Of a stretch of 41,346 nt of DNA, positions 19,380-25,618 are shown in pieces. Every line of letters starts with the position of its first letter. The stretch's first letter is position 1. Below the pieces are notes generated by a model. That model searched no databases. It was not told the origin of the DNA and saw only the letters and a program-made list of their open reading frames with translations. The stretch is from a virus: the IMG/VR virus record IMGVR_UViG_3300042691_013257, positions 1-41,346 of that record; one strand, written 5' to 3'. The translations under genes and the position numbers were made by a program.

Positions 19380-19415
19380 AAAGGCCGGACAGCGTTGGAG
19401 CGCTTCCGGCCTTTT
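19380..19415 (+). terminator. Intrinsic terminator
   Basis: Stem AAAGGCCGGA (19380-19389) with TCCGGCCTTT (19405-19414), extended inside by AGCG/CGCT, ending in TTTT. It closes the operon 18638-19335 and insulates the HNH-AP2 gene. Confidence 0.75.
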
Positions 19416-19441
19416 AACCTCGAACGCGACGGAGACGCGCT

Positions 19442-20008
19442 GTGGCTTATCAACCTCTACCACCCCTATCGTTTTTGGTCGAGTGCTTCGTGTACGAAGC
19501 GCATACCGGAAATTTCTTTTGGAAGCGCCGACCGGCGCACCACTTCCGGGACGCCGGCTACGCAGAAAGCTGGAACGCGCGGTATGCAGGAACTAGAGCG
19601 TTTACGGAAACCAACGAGAAAGGCTACCGCCGAGGCGAGGTTCTCTACAGGGGGCGTCGATACAAGCTTCGCGCGGGCCGCGTAGCCCTTCTGATGGCAT
19701 ACGGGATAGAGGCAGAAACCGTCGATCACATAAACCAAAAGCGAGACGATGATAGGCTCGTCAACCTGCGTCCTGCCACCAACTCGGAGAACGCTCAGAA
19801 CCGTACTTTCCGCGGCCCTCAGGCCAGAAAACTTCGAGGAACACGGTCGACAGGCCAAAAATGGGTCGCCTACATCAAACACGACGGCCGGCGCCTCAAA
19901 ATCGGCCTGTACGACACGGAAATTGAAGCACACCGGGCCTATGAAGCTGCCGCAAAACGGCTTCGAGGAGATTTTTACGCCGCAAGAAGCGTATCGTCCG
20001 TCGCTTGA
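19442..20008 (+). CDS. HNH-AP2 homing endonuclease
   Basis: A 188-residue endonuclease starting at GTG 19442 with GGAG and 7 nt spacing. The central HNH region is ETVDHINQKRDDDRLVNLRPATNSENAQNR (DHI plus DxR-x-x-NL). The C-terminal domain (TGQKWVAYIKHDGRRLKIGLYDTEIEAHRAYEAAAKRLRG) is an AP2 DNA-binding domain, a frequent partner of phage HNH nucleases. It stands alone between two terminators, as expected of a self-contained mobile gene. An overlapping open frame that starts at 19374 has no recognisable content. Confidence 0.88.
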   Translation: MAYQPLPPLSFLVECFVYEAHTGNFFWKRRPAHHFRDAGYAESWNARYAGTRAFTETNEKGYRRGEVLYRGRRYKLRAGRVALLMAYGIEAETVDHINQKRDDDRLVNLRPATNSENAQNRTFRGPQARKLRGTRSTGQKWVAYIKHDGRRLKIGLYDTEIEAHRAYEAAAKRLRGDFYAARSVSSVA

Positions 20009-20084
20009 CAAATCAGTTCCGACAACGCTACAAGAGACACGCCCTCCCAGGGCAACTTCGGGTGGCTTGGTCGTCTCCCAATTG

Positions 20085-20119
20085 AAAACCCTCCGCTGTC
20101 CTCCCGGCGGAGGGTTTTT
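20085..20119 (+). terminator. Intrinsic terminator
   Basis: Perfect 12-bp stem AAAACCCTCCGC (20085-20096) with GCGGAGGGTTTT (20107-20118), then a T-run. It separates the homing endonuclease from the tail-fibre operon and is the cleanest terminator in the window. Confidence 0.88.
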
Positions 20120-20133
20120 GTTTGCCTTTTCGA

Positions 20134-20148
20134 CGTATCGTCTGTATC
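20134..20148 (+). promoter_or_regulatory. Dispersed 15-bp motif, copy 13
   Basis: CGTATCGTCTGTATC, 15 bp after the terminator and 34 bp before the tail-fibre start. GTCTGT (20141-20146) pairs with ACAGAC downstream. Its position just after a strong terminator supports promoter function. Confidence 0.65.
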
Positions 20149-20182
20149 GTGCAACGCGAAACAGACAGCCGGAGCCACGATT

Positions 20183-21319
20183 TTGAGTGACCCCTCGAAA
20201 TACACCCGCGATTATTCCTTTACCGACTACCAGGCCAGCAACCCCTCGGCCCCACTGCCGGGCTTGCAGGTCGATGCCGAGCTGGAGGACGTCGAGGCGT
20301 CGATCGGCGAGATCGTCGATGCGATCAAGAACGTGCGCCGGTCTGACGGTGCGCTGAAGAACGAGATCGTGACGTTGGATAGCCTGGACGCGACTGTCCG
20401 GGCCGGCGTGGGCTCCGGCGCATTGGCTTCAGCCGAGGCCGCTGCTGCGTCTGCTGATGCCGCATCGGACAGCGCGGTCGCCGCAGCCGCATCAGCCACG
20501 GCAGCTTCCGGGTCTGCAACGGCTGCCTCTGGCTACGCCAGCAACGCGCTGACATCGCGGAACGAGGCCGACGGTTTTGCAGACGACGCAGCGGCCGCTG
20601 CCAGCCTCTCGGCAACGGCCCGCGACTACGCCTATCAGTGGTCAAGCGCGGCATCCGGCGTGGACGTCAACGACGGCGTGAACCCGGTCAACAAATCGGC
20701 CTACCATTGGGCGCAGGTCGCGCTGGCGGCGGCGGCCGGTTCTGTTGCCGATGGCTCGATCACAACGGTGAAGCTGGCCGACAACTCGGTTACATCGGCC
20801 AAGATCGTAAACGGTACGATCGTTACGGCTGATCTTGCGGACGGGTCCGTGACGTCGGCGAAGATCGTCGACGGTACGATCGCGACGGGCGACATCGCGG
20901 ACGGAGCGATAACTTCAGCCAAGATCGCGGACGGCACGGTCGCCAACGCGGACTTGGCAAACATGACACAGGCGACCATCAAGGGCCGCGCGTCCGGCGC
21001 AGGAACAGGCGCTCCTACTGACCTTGACGCAACTGCCGTGTATACGATCGTTGCCGGTCTGGTCGCGCCGCTGCCAAAGACGGCGGCTGGCGTTGGCCAG
21101 ATCTTCGACTTCAACTCAATTTCGACTGGGTCTGCCGCGGCATTGCCTGCGGGTGGCACATGGTTTTACTCCATCCAAAGGCTCAACAATTCAACCGCGC
21201 AATGGCAAGTTCCTAGTGGAGATGTCGGCGGTGCAACCGGTATAGCCTCTGGCGGCACGACAATCTTCACCGGCGCAGCAAACGTAAAATTTACTGGTTT
21301 TGCCATAAGGATATCGTAA
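20183..21319 (+). CDS. Tail fibre / receptor-binding protein
   Basis: A 378-residue protein starting at TTG 20183 with CCGGAG upstream. The N-terminal 65 residues (YSFTDYQASNPSAPLPGLQVDAELEDVEASIGEIVDAI) form a tail-attachment region known from phage fibres. Residues 75-155 are Ala/Ser-rich with coiled-coil character. Residues 190-255 hold tandem repeats of about 20 residues (SVTSAKIVDGTI, LADGSVTSAKI, IADGAITSAKI) typical of trimeric beta-structured shafts. The C-terminal 110 residues would form the tip. It is followed with no gap by an SGNH hydrolase, so fibre and enzyme may work together in host recognition. Confidence 0.82.
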   Translation: MSDPSKYTRDYSFTDYQASNPSAPLPGLQVDAELEDVEASIGEIVDAIKNVRRSDGALKNEIVTLDSLDATVRAGVGSGALASAEAAAASADAASDSAVAAAASATAASGSATAASGYASNALTSRNEADGFADDAAAAASLSATARDYAYQWSSAASGVDVNDGVNPVNKSAYHWAQVALAAAAGSVADGSITTVKLADNSVTSAKIVNGTIVTADLADGSVTSAKIVDGTIATGDIADGAITSAKIADGTVANADLANMTQATIKGRASGAGTGAPTDLDATAVYTIVAGLVAPLPKTAAGVGQIFDFNSISTGSAAALPAGGTWFYSIQRLNNSTAQWQVPSGDVGGATGIASGGTTIFTGAANVKFTGFAIRIS

Positions 21320-22030
21320 ATGAAACTGGTCGCGGCATTCCTCGCGTCTATCGCACTAGCGGTTCAGGCTTTCGCCGCCAATTACTGGCAAGTTCATTTT
21401 GACAATCGACTTGCGATTATTTCGCAGCAAAATGGACTGCTCGGAACTGGGGATGTTGTGATCTACGGCGACAGTAACACCGAGGCGTTCTGGTGGAATA
21501 CAGTCGCCAATTGCCATTTAGTCAACGCCGGTTTTGGTGGCGCTCGCATCCGCGACCTCGCGATAATGGCTCCGCAGATCGCCGGCATGACAAAGCCTAA
21601 GCTCGTTCACATCATGGTCGGGACCAACAACATCGACCATGGTTTTATTGCATCCGCGGGTTATGCCGCCGAACGGGCAACCGTTGTTCAGGACATGCAG
21701 ACGATTATTAGCGCCTTCAAGGCGCAAGGCTCTAAAGTCGTCGTGTGGCCCGTGCCTCCAGCCTCGGCGTCGTTTGGAAACTCTGCCGAGCGTGACGCGT
21801 TGAACGCAGCATTCTACCCGCTCACGTCAATCTCCAATAATATTTTTTGGGATTGGTGGTGGCCGAATACCTTCACAAACGCCGCGCCTGCTGTTGGGGG
21901 TACGGTGGCTTCTGGAGCGCCAACGTCAGGTTCGATGCTTGGTGACGGCGTGCACGTATCGCCCGCCGTCCAGGCTTCTCGGCTCGCCCGTATGCAGGTT
22001 TGGCAGAACTACACCGGAACCTCTTGCTGA
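21320..22030 (+). CDS. SGNH/GDSL hydrolase with signal peptide
   Basis: A 236-residue esterase-like protein whose ATG follows the tail-fibre stop directly (TAAATG). Block I is VIYGDSNTE (Ser52), block II is the Gly in GFGGARI, block III is VGTNNIDHG, and block V is DGVHVSP (Asp209, His212), giving a complete catalytic triad. The first 20 residues are a basic-hydrophobic signal peptide with an Ala-x-Ala cleavage region (FAA). SGNH enzymes in phage tails typically deacetylate capsule, O-antigen or exopolysaccharide; the signal peptide is unusual for a virion protein and suggests export to the periplasm. Confidence 0.85.
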   Translation: MKLVAAFLASIALAVQAFAANYWQVHFDNRLAIISQQNGLLGTGDVVIYGDSNTEAFWWNTVANCHLVNAGFGGARIRDLAIMAPQIAGMTKPKLVHIMVGTNNIDHGFIASAGYAAERATVVQDMQTIISAFKAQGSKVVVWPVPPASASFGNSAERDALNAAFYPLTSISNNIFWDWWWPNTFTNAAPAVGGTVASGAPTSGSMLGDGVHVSPAVQASRLARMQVWQNYTGTSC

Positions 22031-22051
22031 TACGGACCAAAGAAAGGCCGT

Positions 22052-22103
22052 TTCTTGCCTTTCGCGCCCCCGGTTGTGTATCTTTCGTCATCTCCAGCGC
22101 GAG
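22052..22103 (+). repeat. Leader repeat, copy 1
   Basis: About 52 bp beginning TTCTTGCCTTTCGCG and including TGTATCTTTCGTCATCT. It recurs about 131 bp downstream at 22183-22233 with a one-base indel and a few substitutions. Confidence 0.7.
22077..22091 (+). promoter_or_regulatory. Dispersed motif variant, copy 14
   Basis: TGTATCTTTCGTCAT, inside leader repeat copy 1. The second half-site is altered. Confidence 0.5.
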
Positions 22104-22182
22104 GCTCGAATTAATCTTTCCGATACCGTTTCCCGCGCCAGTCGCCCGCCGTCAACGGCAGACCATCCGCCCAGGCCGGGAG

Positions 22183-22233
22183 TTCTTGCCTTTCGCGTCC
22201 CGGCTGTGTATCTTTCGTCATCTTCAACGCGAT
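22183..22233 (+). repeat. Leader repeat, copy 2
   Basis: Second copy of the TTCTTGCCTTTCGCG ... TCATCTTCAACGCGA block, ending 12 bp before the endolysin start. Confidence 0.7.
22207..22221 (+). promoter_or_regulatory. Dispersed motif variant, copy 15
   Basis: TGTATCTTTCGTCAT, inside leader repeat copy 2, 24 bp before the endolysin start. Confidence 0.5.
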
Positions 22234-22245
22234 ACAGAGCGCAAC

Positions 22246-23016
22246 ATGCAGCTATCAGCACCCGGAACAGCGTTCTTTGGCGCCGTCAGAAAAGCGCCGT
22301 TCGGCGGGCGCATGTCTGCCGAGCAGGTCCGCGGCGTCGAGGCGATCCTGCGCGCCTGTCATAAATATCGCGTCACCGATCCGCACCACATCGCCAACAT
22401 TCTCGCCCAGGTCTTCCACGAGACCGGCACGTATATGCTGCCGATCAAGGAAACCGTCTACGCATCGCACAAGGACAAGAACCCGTCCGACGCCGCCGTT
22501 ATCGCCCGGCTCGACGCGGCCTGGAAGAACGGACAGCTTTCGTGGGTGAAGACGCCGTACTGGCGCGACGGATGGTTTGGCCGTGGCCCGATCCAGCTCA
22601 CGCACCAGGCCAACTACGAGAAGATTGGCAAGGCCATCGGCGTCGATTTGGTCTCCGACAAGAACCGCATTCTCGACCCCGATATCGGCGCGGCAACCGC
22701 AGTCGTCGGTATGAGAGACGGCCTGTTCACCGGCAAGAAGCTGGACGACTATGATTTCCCAGCGGCCTTGAACGCCCCGACCAAGAGCCACCCGCGCCGC
22801 ATCGTTAACGGCAACGACGGCACCGACGCCAAGATCAGCGGCTATCACCGCGACTTCCACAAGGCCCTTGTTGCGGCGGGCTACCAGCCGCAGCCGTTCG
22901 TCGTCGATGATCCCGGCCCGAAGACACCGCCAGCACCGCAACCCGTTCCAGCCGCGCCGGTACAAAGCTTCTGGACCGTCCTCGGGGCGGTTCTGGCGCG
23001 CTTTTTCCGAAAGTGA
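22246..23016 (+). CDS. GH19 chitinase-like endolysin
   Basis: A 256-residue muralytic enzyme of the glycoside hydrolase 19/lysozyme-like fold. HHIANILAQVFHETGTY carries the catalytic Glu59, and WFGRGPIQLTHQANYEKIGKAIG is the substrate-groove segment shared with chitinases. A Pro-rich linker (about residues 218-240) leads to a short hydrophobic and basic C-terminal helix (FWTVLGAVLARFFRK) that could bind membrane. The start is ATG 22246 rather than upstream in-frame codons because those run through the repeated leader. It would degrade peptidoglycan at lysis. Confidence 0.9.
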   Translation: MQLSAPGTAFFGAVRKAPFGGRMSAEQVRGVEAILRACHKYRVTDPHHIANILAQVFHETGTYMLPIKETVYASHKDKNPSDAAVIARLDAAWKNGQLSWVKTPYWRDGWFGRGPIQLTHQANYEKIGKAIGVDLVSDKNRILDPDIGAATAVVGMRDGLFTGKKLDDYDFPAALNAPTKSHPRRIVNGNDGTDAKISGYHRDFHKALVAAGYQPQPFVVDDPGPKTPPAPQPVPAAPVQSFWTVLGAVLARFFRK

Positions 23017-23231
23017 AACCAATGTGGCAGCGCATCAGAGCATTTTTCAAAGACAGCGAAACGATCTTTTGGGCTCGGCTCCAGATGGCTGTCGCGGCGG
23101 TAATCACCGTCTTGGCGACGTTCGATCCGTCCCTGTTCGCCTCGTATGTTCCGGCGGAATACCTGCCCATCTACCTGTTCGTGTCCGGTGTCATCACCGA
23201 AATGGCCCGGCGGTCGAGGGCAAACCTGTGA
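23013..23231 (+). CDS. Small membrane protein, holin candidate
   Basis: A 72-residue protein starting at GTG 23013, overlapping the endolysin stop; ATG 23022 is an alternative start. A basic amphipathic N-terminus (WQRIRAFFKDSETIFWARLQ) leads into one hydrophobic segment (about 24-40) and a second (about 51-62), ending in basic residues (ARRSRANL). Size, two spans and position between endolysin and spanins fit a class II holin, but no sequence family proves it. Confidence 0.6.
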   Translation: MKPMWQRIRAFFKDSETIFWARLQMAVAAVITVLATFDPSLFASYVPAEYLPIYLFVSGVITEMARRSRANL

Positions 23232-23503
23232 TCGGCCTGCTTGACTGGCTGAAGCTCGGCGTCGGCGCGGTTGTTGGCCTGGCGCTTGGCTATCAGGTCG
23301 GACACTGGCGCGGCGAAAGCGCCGGCTACGATCAGCGGATCGCGGAAGAGGCCGTTGCGACGGCGAAAGCAGATGCGGAAAGGCGAGGCGACGATGCGAA
23401 GCTCCAGAGCATGTCTGATTATGATCTGTGCGTTGCTGGCCTTCGGTCTAGCCGGATGCCAATCGAGCCCTGCTCAGTCTTGCGCGGGGTGGGCGCGGAA
23501 TAA
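23228..23503 (+). CDS. i-spanin (Rz-like)
   Basis: A 91-residue protein starting at GTG 23228 (GTGA overlap). It has an N-terminal transmembrane helix (about residues 5-24) followed by a charged periplasmic coiled coil (DQRIAEEAVATAKADAERR). The C-terminal MSDYDLCVAGLRSSRMPIEPC segment is seen in phage Rz-like proteins. The o-spanin gene is nested in its second half in another frame, as in classical Rz/Rz1 pairs. Together they would span the periplasm and fuse inner and outer membranes. Confidence 0.78.
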   Translation: MIGLLDWLKLGVGAVVGLALGYQVGHWRGESAGYDQRIAEEAVATAKADAERRGDDAKLQSMSDYDLCVAGLRSSRMPIEPCSVLRGVGAE

Positions 23504-23606
23504 CCTTTCGCCCGCCGGCACGGTCGCGCTGATCCAAGCGGATCGTCCGGGGTACGAACGAGTGATCGGCAACGATCGAAACGGTGAGCGACTTAAGTGC
23601 TGGTAG
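23394..23606 (+). CDS. o-spanin lipoprotein (Rz1-like), nested gene
   Basis: A 70-residue lipoprotein encoded out of frame within and beyond the i-spanin gene. The start is ATG 23394 with AGGCGAGG upstream; ATG 23373 is possible. The signal sequence ends in the lipobox LAGC (Cys22). The mature part contains CAGWARNNLSPAGTVALIQADRPGYERVIGNDRNGERLKCW, matching phage Rz1-type proteins that keep paired Cys residues. It would sit in the outer membrane and bind the i-spanin. Confidence 0.8.
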   Translation: MRSSRACLIMICALLAFGLAGCQSSPAQSCAGWARNNLSPAGTVALIQADRPGYERVIGNDRNGERLKCW

Positions 23607-23623
23607 ACGGAATGGAGCAGCAA

Positions 23624-23953
23624 ATGCCCGAGACAATGGATACGCTGCTTCGCAGGATGGACGGTGTGGAACGCAATTCGAGCGACATCTCTCGAATGAT
23701 TACCGAACTCGTCGCCAACTCGGCCGCGATGGATGCGCGCGTGAAGACGCTCGAAAGCATCCAGCAAGATCGTCGCGTCTCCGACGTGACCCGCTCGGCG
23801 CGGGAAGAGGCCATGGAAAAAGACATCAAGTCGATCGAGAACCGCATCACCAAGATCGAGAGCGGCATCAACAAGCTTCTGTGGGGCTTCGCGGGCGCCT
23901 TTATCGTCGCGGTTGTCGGTTTTGTCGTGGGCGGCGGCCTCAGCAGTGGCTAG
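23624..23953 (+). CDS. XhlA-like membrane protein (lysis accessory or holin)
   Basis: A 109-residue protein; ATG 23624 is chosen because GGAG lies 6 nt upstream, whereas GTG 23597 overlaps the o-spanin end. Residues 1-85 form a helical coiled coil (VERNSSDISRMITELVAN ... KDIKSIENRITKIESGINKLL). A single C-terminal transmembrane segment (WGFAGAFIVAVVGFVVGGG) follows, the layout of haemolysin XhlA proteins that assist holins. It lies directly before terL. Confidence 0.75.
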   Translation: MPETMDTLLRRMDGVERNSSDISRMITELVANSAAMDARVKTLESIQQDRRVSDVTRSAREEAMEKDIKSIENRITKIESGINKLLWGFAGAFIVAVVGFVVGGGLSSG

Positions 23954-23962
23954 GAGCCGATA

Positions 23963-25597
23963 ATGCCGAACCCCAACAGCATCAATCCCCGCACGGGCAA
24001 GCGCTACAACTTCGTCGACCCGCAGAAGATGGCGGAAACCTTCGACCGCCAGTTGGAGGCGGTGAAGCGCCAGGAAGCGGCTCTTCTCGCGCGGGACGAT
24101 TTGCTGGCATTCACCAAATTTACGATGCCGGATCCTGAGCACATAAACGATGTGTCGAAGACCCGATACGAGGCCGCGAAGTTCCACATTGAGGTCGCGA
24201 AGGTGCTGGAGCAGGTAGAGCGCGGCGAGATCACGCAGCTCATCTTCTGTATGCCACCGCGTCATGGGAAGACCGAGCTTGCGACCAAGCGCCTCGCCGC
24301 CTGGTATAGCGGCCGCCATCCAGAGCACGACATCATCATCGCAGCCGCAGGCGACGACCTGGCGCACGACTTCGGCGCCGATATCCGCGCCATCATGAAC
24401 ACCCCGCAGTACAAGCAGGTCTTTCCGCACCACAAACTGCGCAAAGGCGGCACCGCGAAAGACAATATCGTCACGGATAAAGGCGGCCGCATCATCAGTG
24501 CCGGCCGCGGCGGCCAGATCAATGGCAGAGGCGCACATCTACTTCTGGTTGACGATCTCTACAAGGACGCGGATGAGGCGAGATCGGAAACGATCCGCAA
24601 CAAGGCGTGGGACTGGTTCACAAAGGTCGCGCTCTATCGCCGTATGGGCAAGCGCTTGACCGTCATTACGATGACCCGGTGGCATTCTGACGATATCATT
24701 GGCCGTCTGACAGACCCGGACAATCCGAACTACAACGCGCAGGAAGCGGCCGAGTGGAAGATCATTCGTCTGCCCGGTCTCGCCGAAGAAAACGATCCGC
24801 TCGGCAGAAAGCCAGGCGAAGCACTGTGGCCCGAGGCTAGACGCGACGGCACACGTTATGATGTAACGTACCATCTCGCCAACCAGCGGCGCGATCCGCT
24901 CGGCTTTGCCGCGCTGACGCAGCAGCGGCCCACGGTCGCGGACGGTATTTTGTTCCGACGCGAGACGATCCAGTACTATACGCCGTCAGAGCTGCCAGAA
25001 GAATTGCGCATCTACTGCGCCAGCGACCACGCGGTCAAAACCGGCCAGCGGAACGACCCGTCATGCTTCGTGAAGGTCGGCGTCGACAAGCAGAATAACA
25101 TCTACATTCTAGACTGCATTTGGGCCAAAATGCCGACAGACGTTGCGGTCGAGCGCATGATCGAATTGGCAAGCGGCAACATGAAACCGCTGCTGTGGTG
25201 GGCGGAACGAGGCCACATTTCAGGCTCGATCGGGCCGTTTCTCTACAAGAGAATGCAAGAGACTGGCAACTTCATCAACATCGTTGAGGTCACGCCGAAG
25301 GACGACAAGGAGCAGCGCGCACAGTCGATCGCCGCTCGCGTCGCCATGGGCAAGGTCTACTTCCCGAAGCAGTCCTGGTGGACGGAAAAAGCGGTTGACG
25401 AACTGCTCGCGTTCCCAAACGGCAACCATGATGATTTTGCCGACGCCATGGCCTACATCGGCCTCGGGCTCGGAAACCAGTTCGGTCCTTCTGCATCCAG
25501 CACCAAGCCTAAGCCCAAGGAGGGTTCCTTCCAATGGCTGCGGGAAAATGATAAAGCTTGGGAGCGGGCGAAGCGCTCCGCGTCCGTTGCCTTTTGA
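23963..25597 (+). CDS. terL: Terminase large subunit
   Basis: A 544-residue packaging motor. The ATPase domain has Walker A MPPRHGKTE (97-105), Walker B LLLVDD (D197, D198) and a coupling motif VITMTRWH. The RNase H-like nuclease domain supplies CASDHAVKTG (D355), WWAERG and HDDFADAMAY (residues 489-498) as acidic metal ligands. Start ATG has TAGGAGCC upstream. The PPRHGKT-type Walker A is common in podovirus and headful-type terminases. It translocates DNA into the prohead through the portal encoded next and cuts it. Confidence 0.95.
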   Translation: MPNPNSINPRTGKRYNFVDPQKMAETFDRQLEAVKRQEAALLARDDLLAFTKFTMPDPEHINDVSKTRYEAAKFHIEVAKVLEQVERGEITQLIFCMPPRHGKTELATKRLAAWYSGRHPEHDIIIAAAGDDLAHDFGADIRAIMNTPQYKQVFPHHKLRKGGTAKDNIVTDKGGRIISAGRGGQINGRGAHLLLVDDLYKDADEARSETIRNKAWDWFTKVALYRRMGKRLTVITMTRWHSDDIIGRLTDPDNPNYNAQEAAEWKIIRLPGLAEENDPLGRKPGEALWPEARRDGTRYDVTYHLANQRRDPLGFAALTQQRPTVADGILFRRETIQYYTPSELPEELRIYCASDHAVKTGQRNDPSCFVKVGVDKQNNIYILDCIWAKMPTDVAVERMIELASGNMKPLLWWAERGHISGSIGPFLYKRMQETGNFINIVEVTPKDDKEQRAQSIAARVAMGKVYFPKQSWWTEKAVDELLAFPNGNHDDFADAMAYIGLGLGNQFGPSASSTKPKPKEGSFQWLRENDKAWERAKRSASVAF

Positions 25598-25603
25598 GGA
25601 AAG

Positions 25604-25618
25604 TGTCTCTTATGTCTC
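25604..25618 (+). promoter_or_regulatory. Dispersed 15-bp motif, copy 16, over the portal start codon
   Basis: TGTCTCTTATGTCTC. The ATG inside it (25612) is the portal start codon, so here the motif overlaps translation initiation, which a plain promoter would not need. Confidence 0.5.

Noticed and set aside
19374-19685. Open frame starting ATG 19374, overlapping the HNH-AP2 gene
   Set aside because: Its start lies just before a strong terminator stem and most of it is a shadow of the endonuclease gene; no domain is visible.
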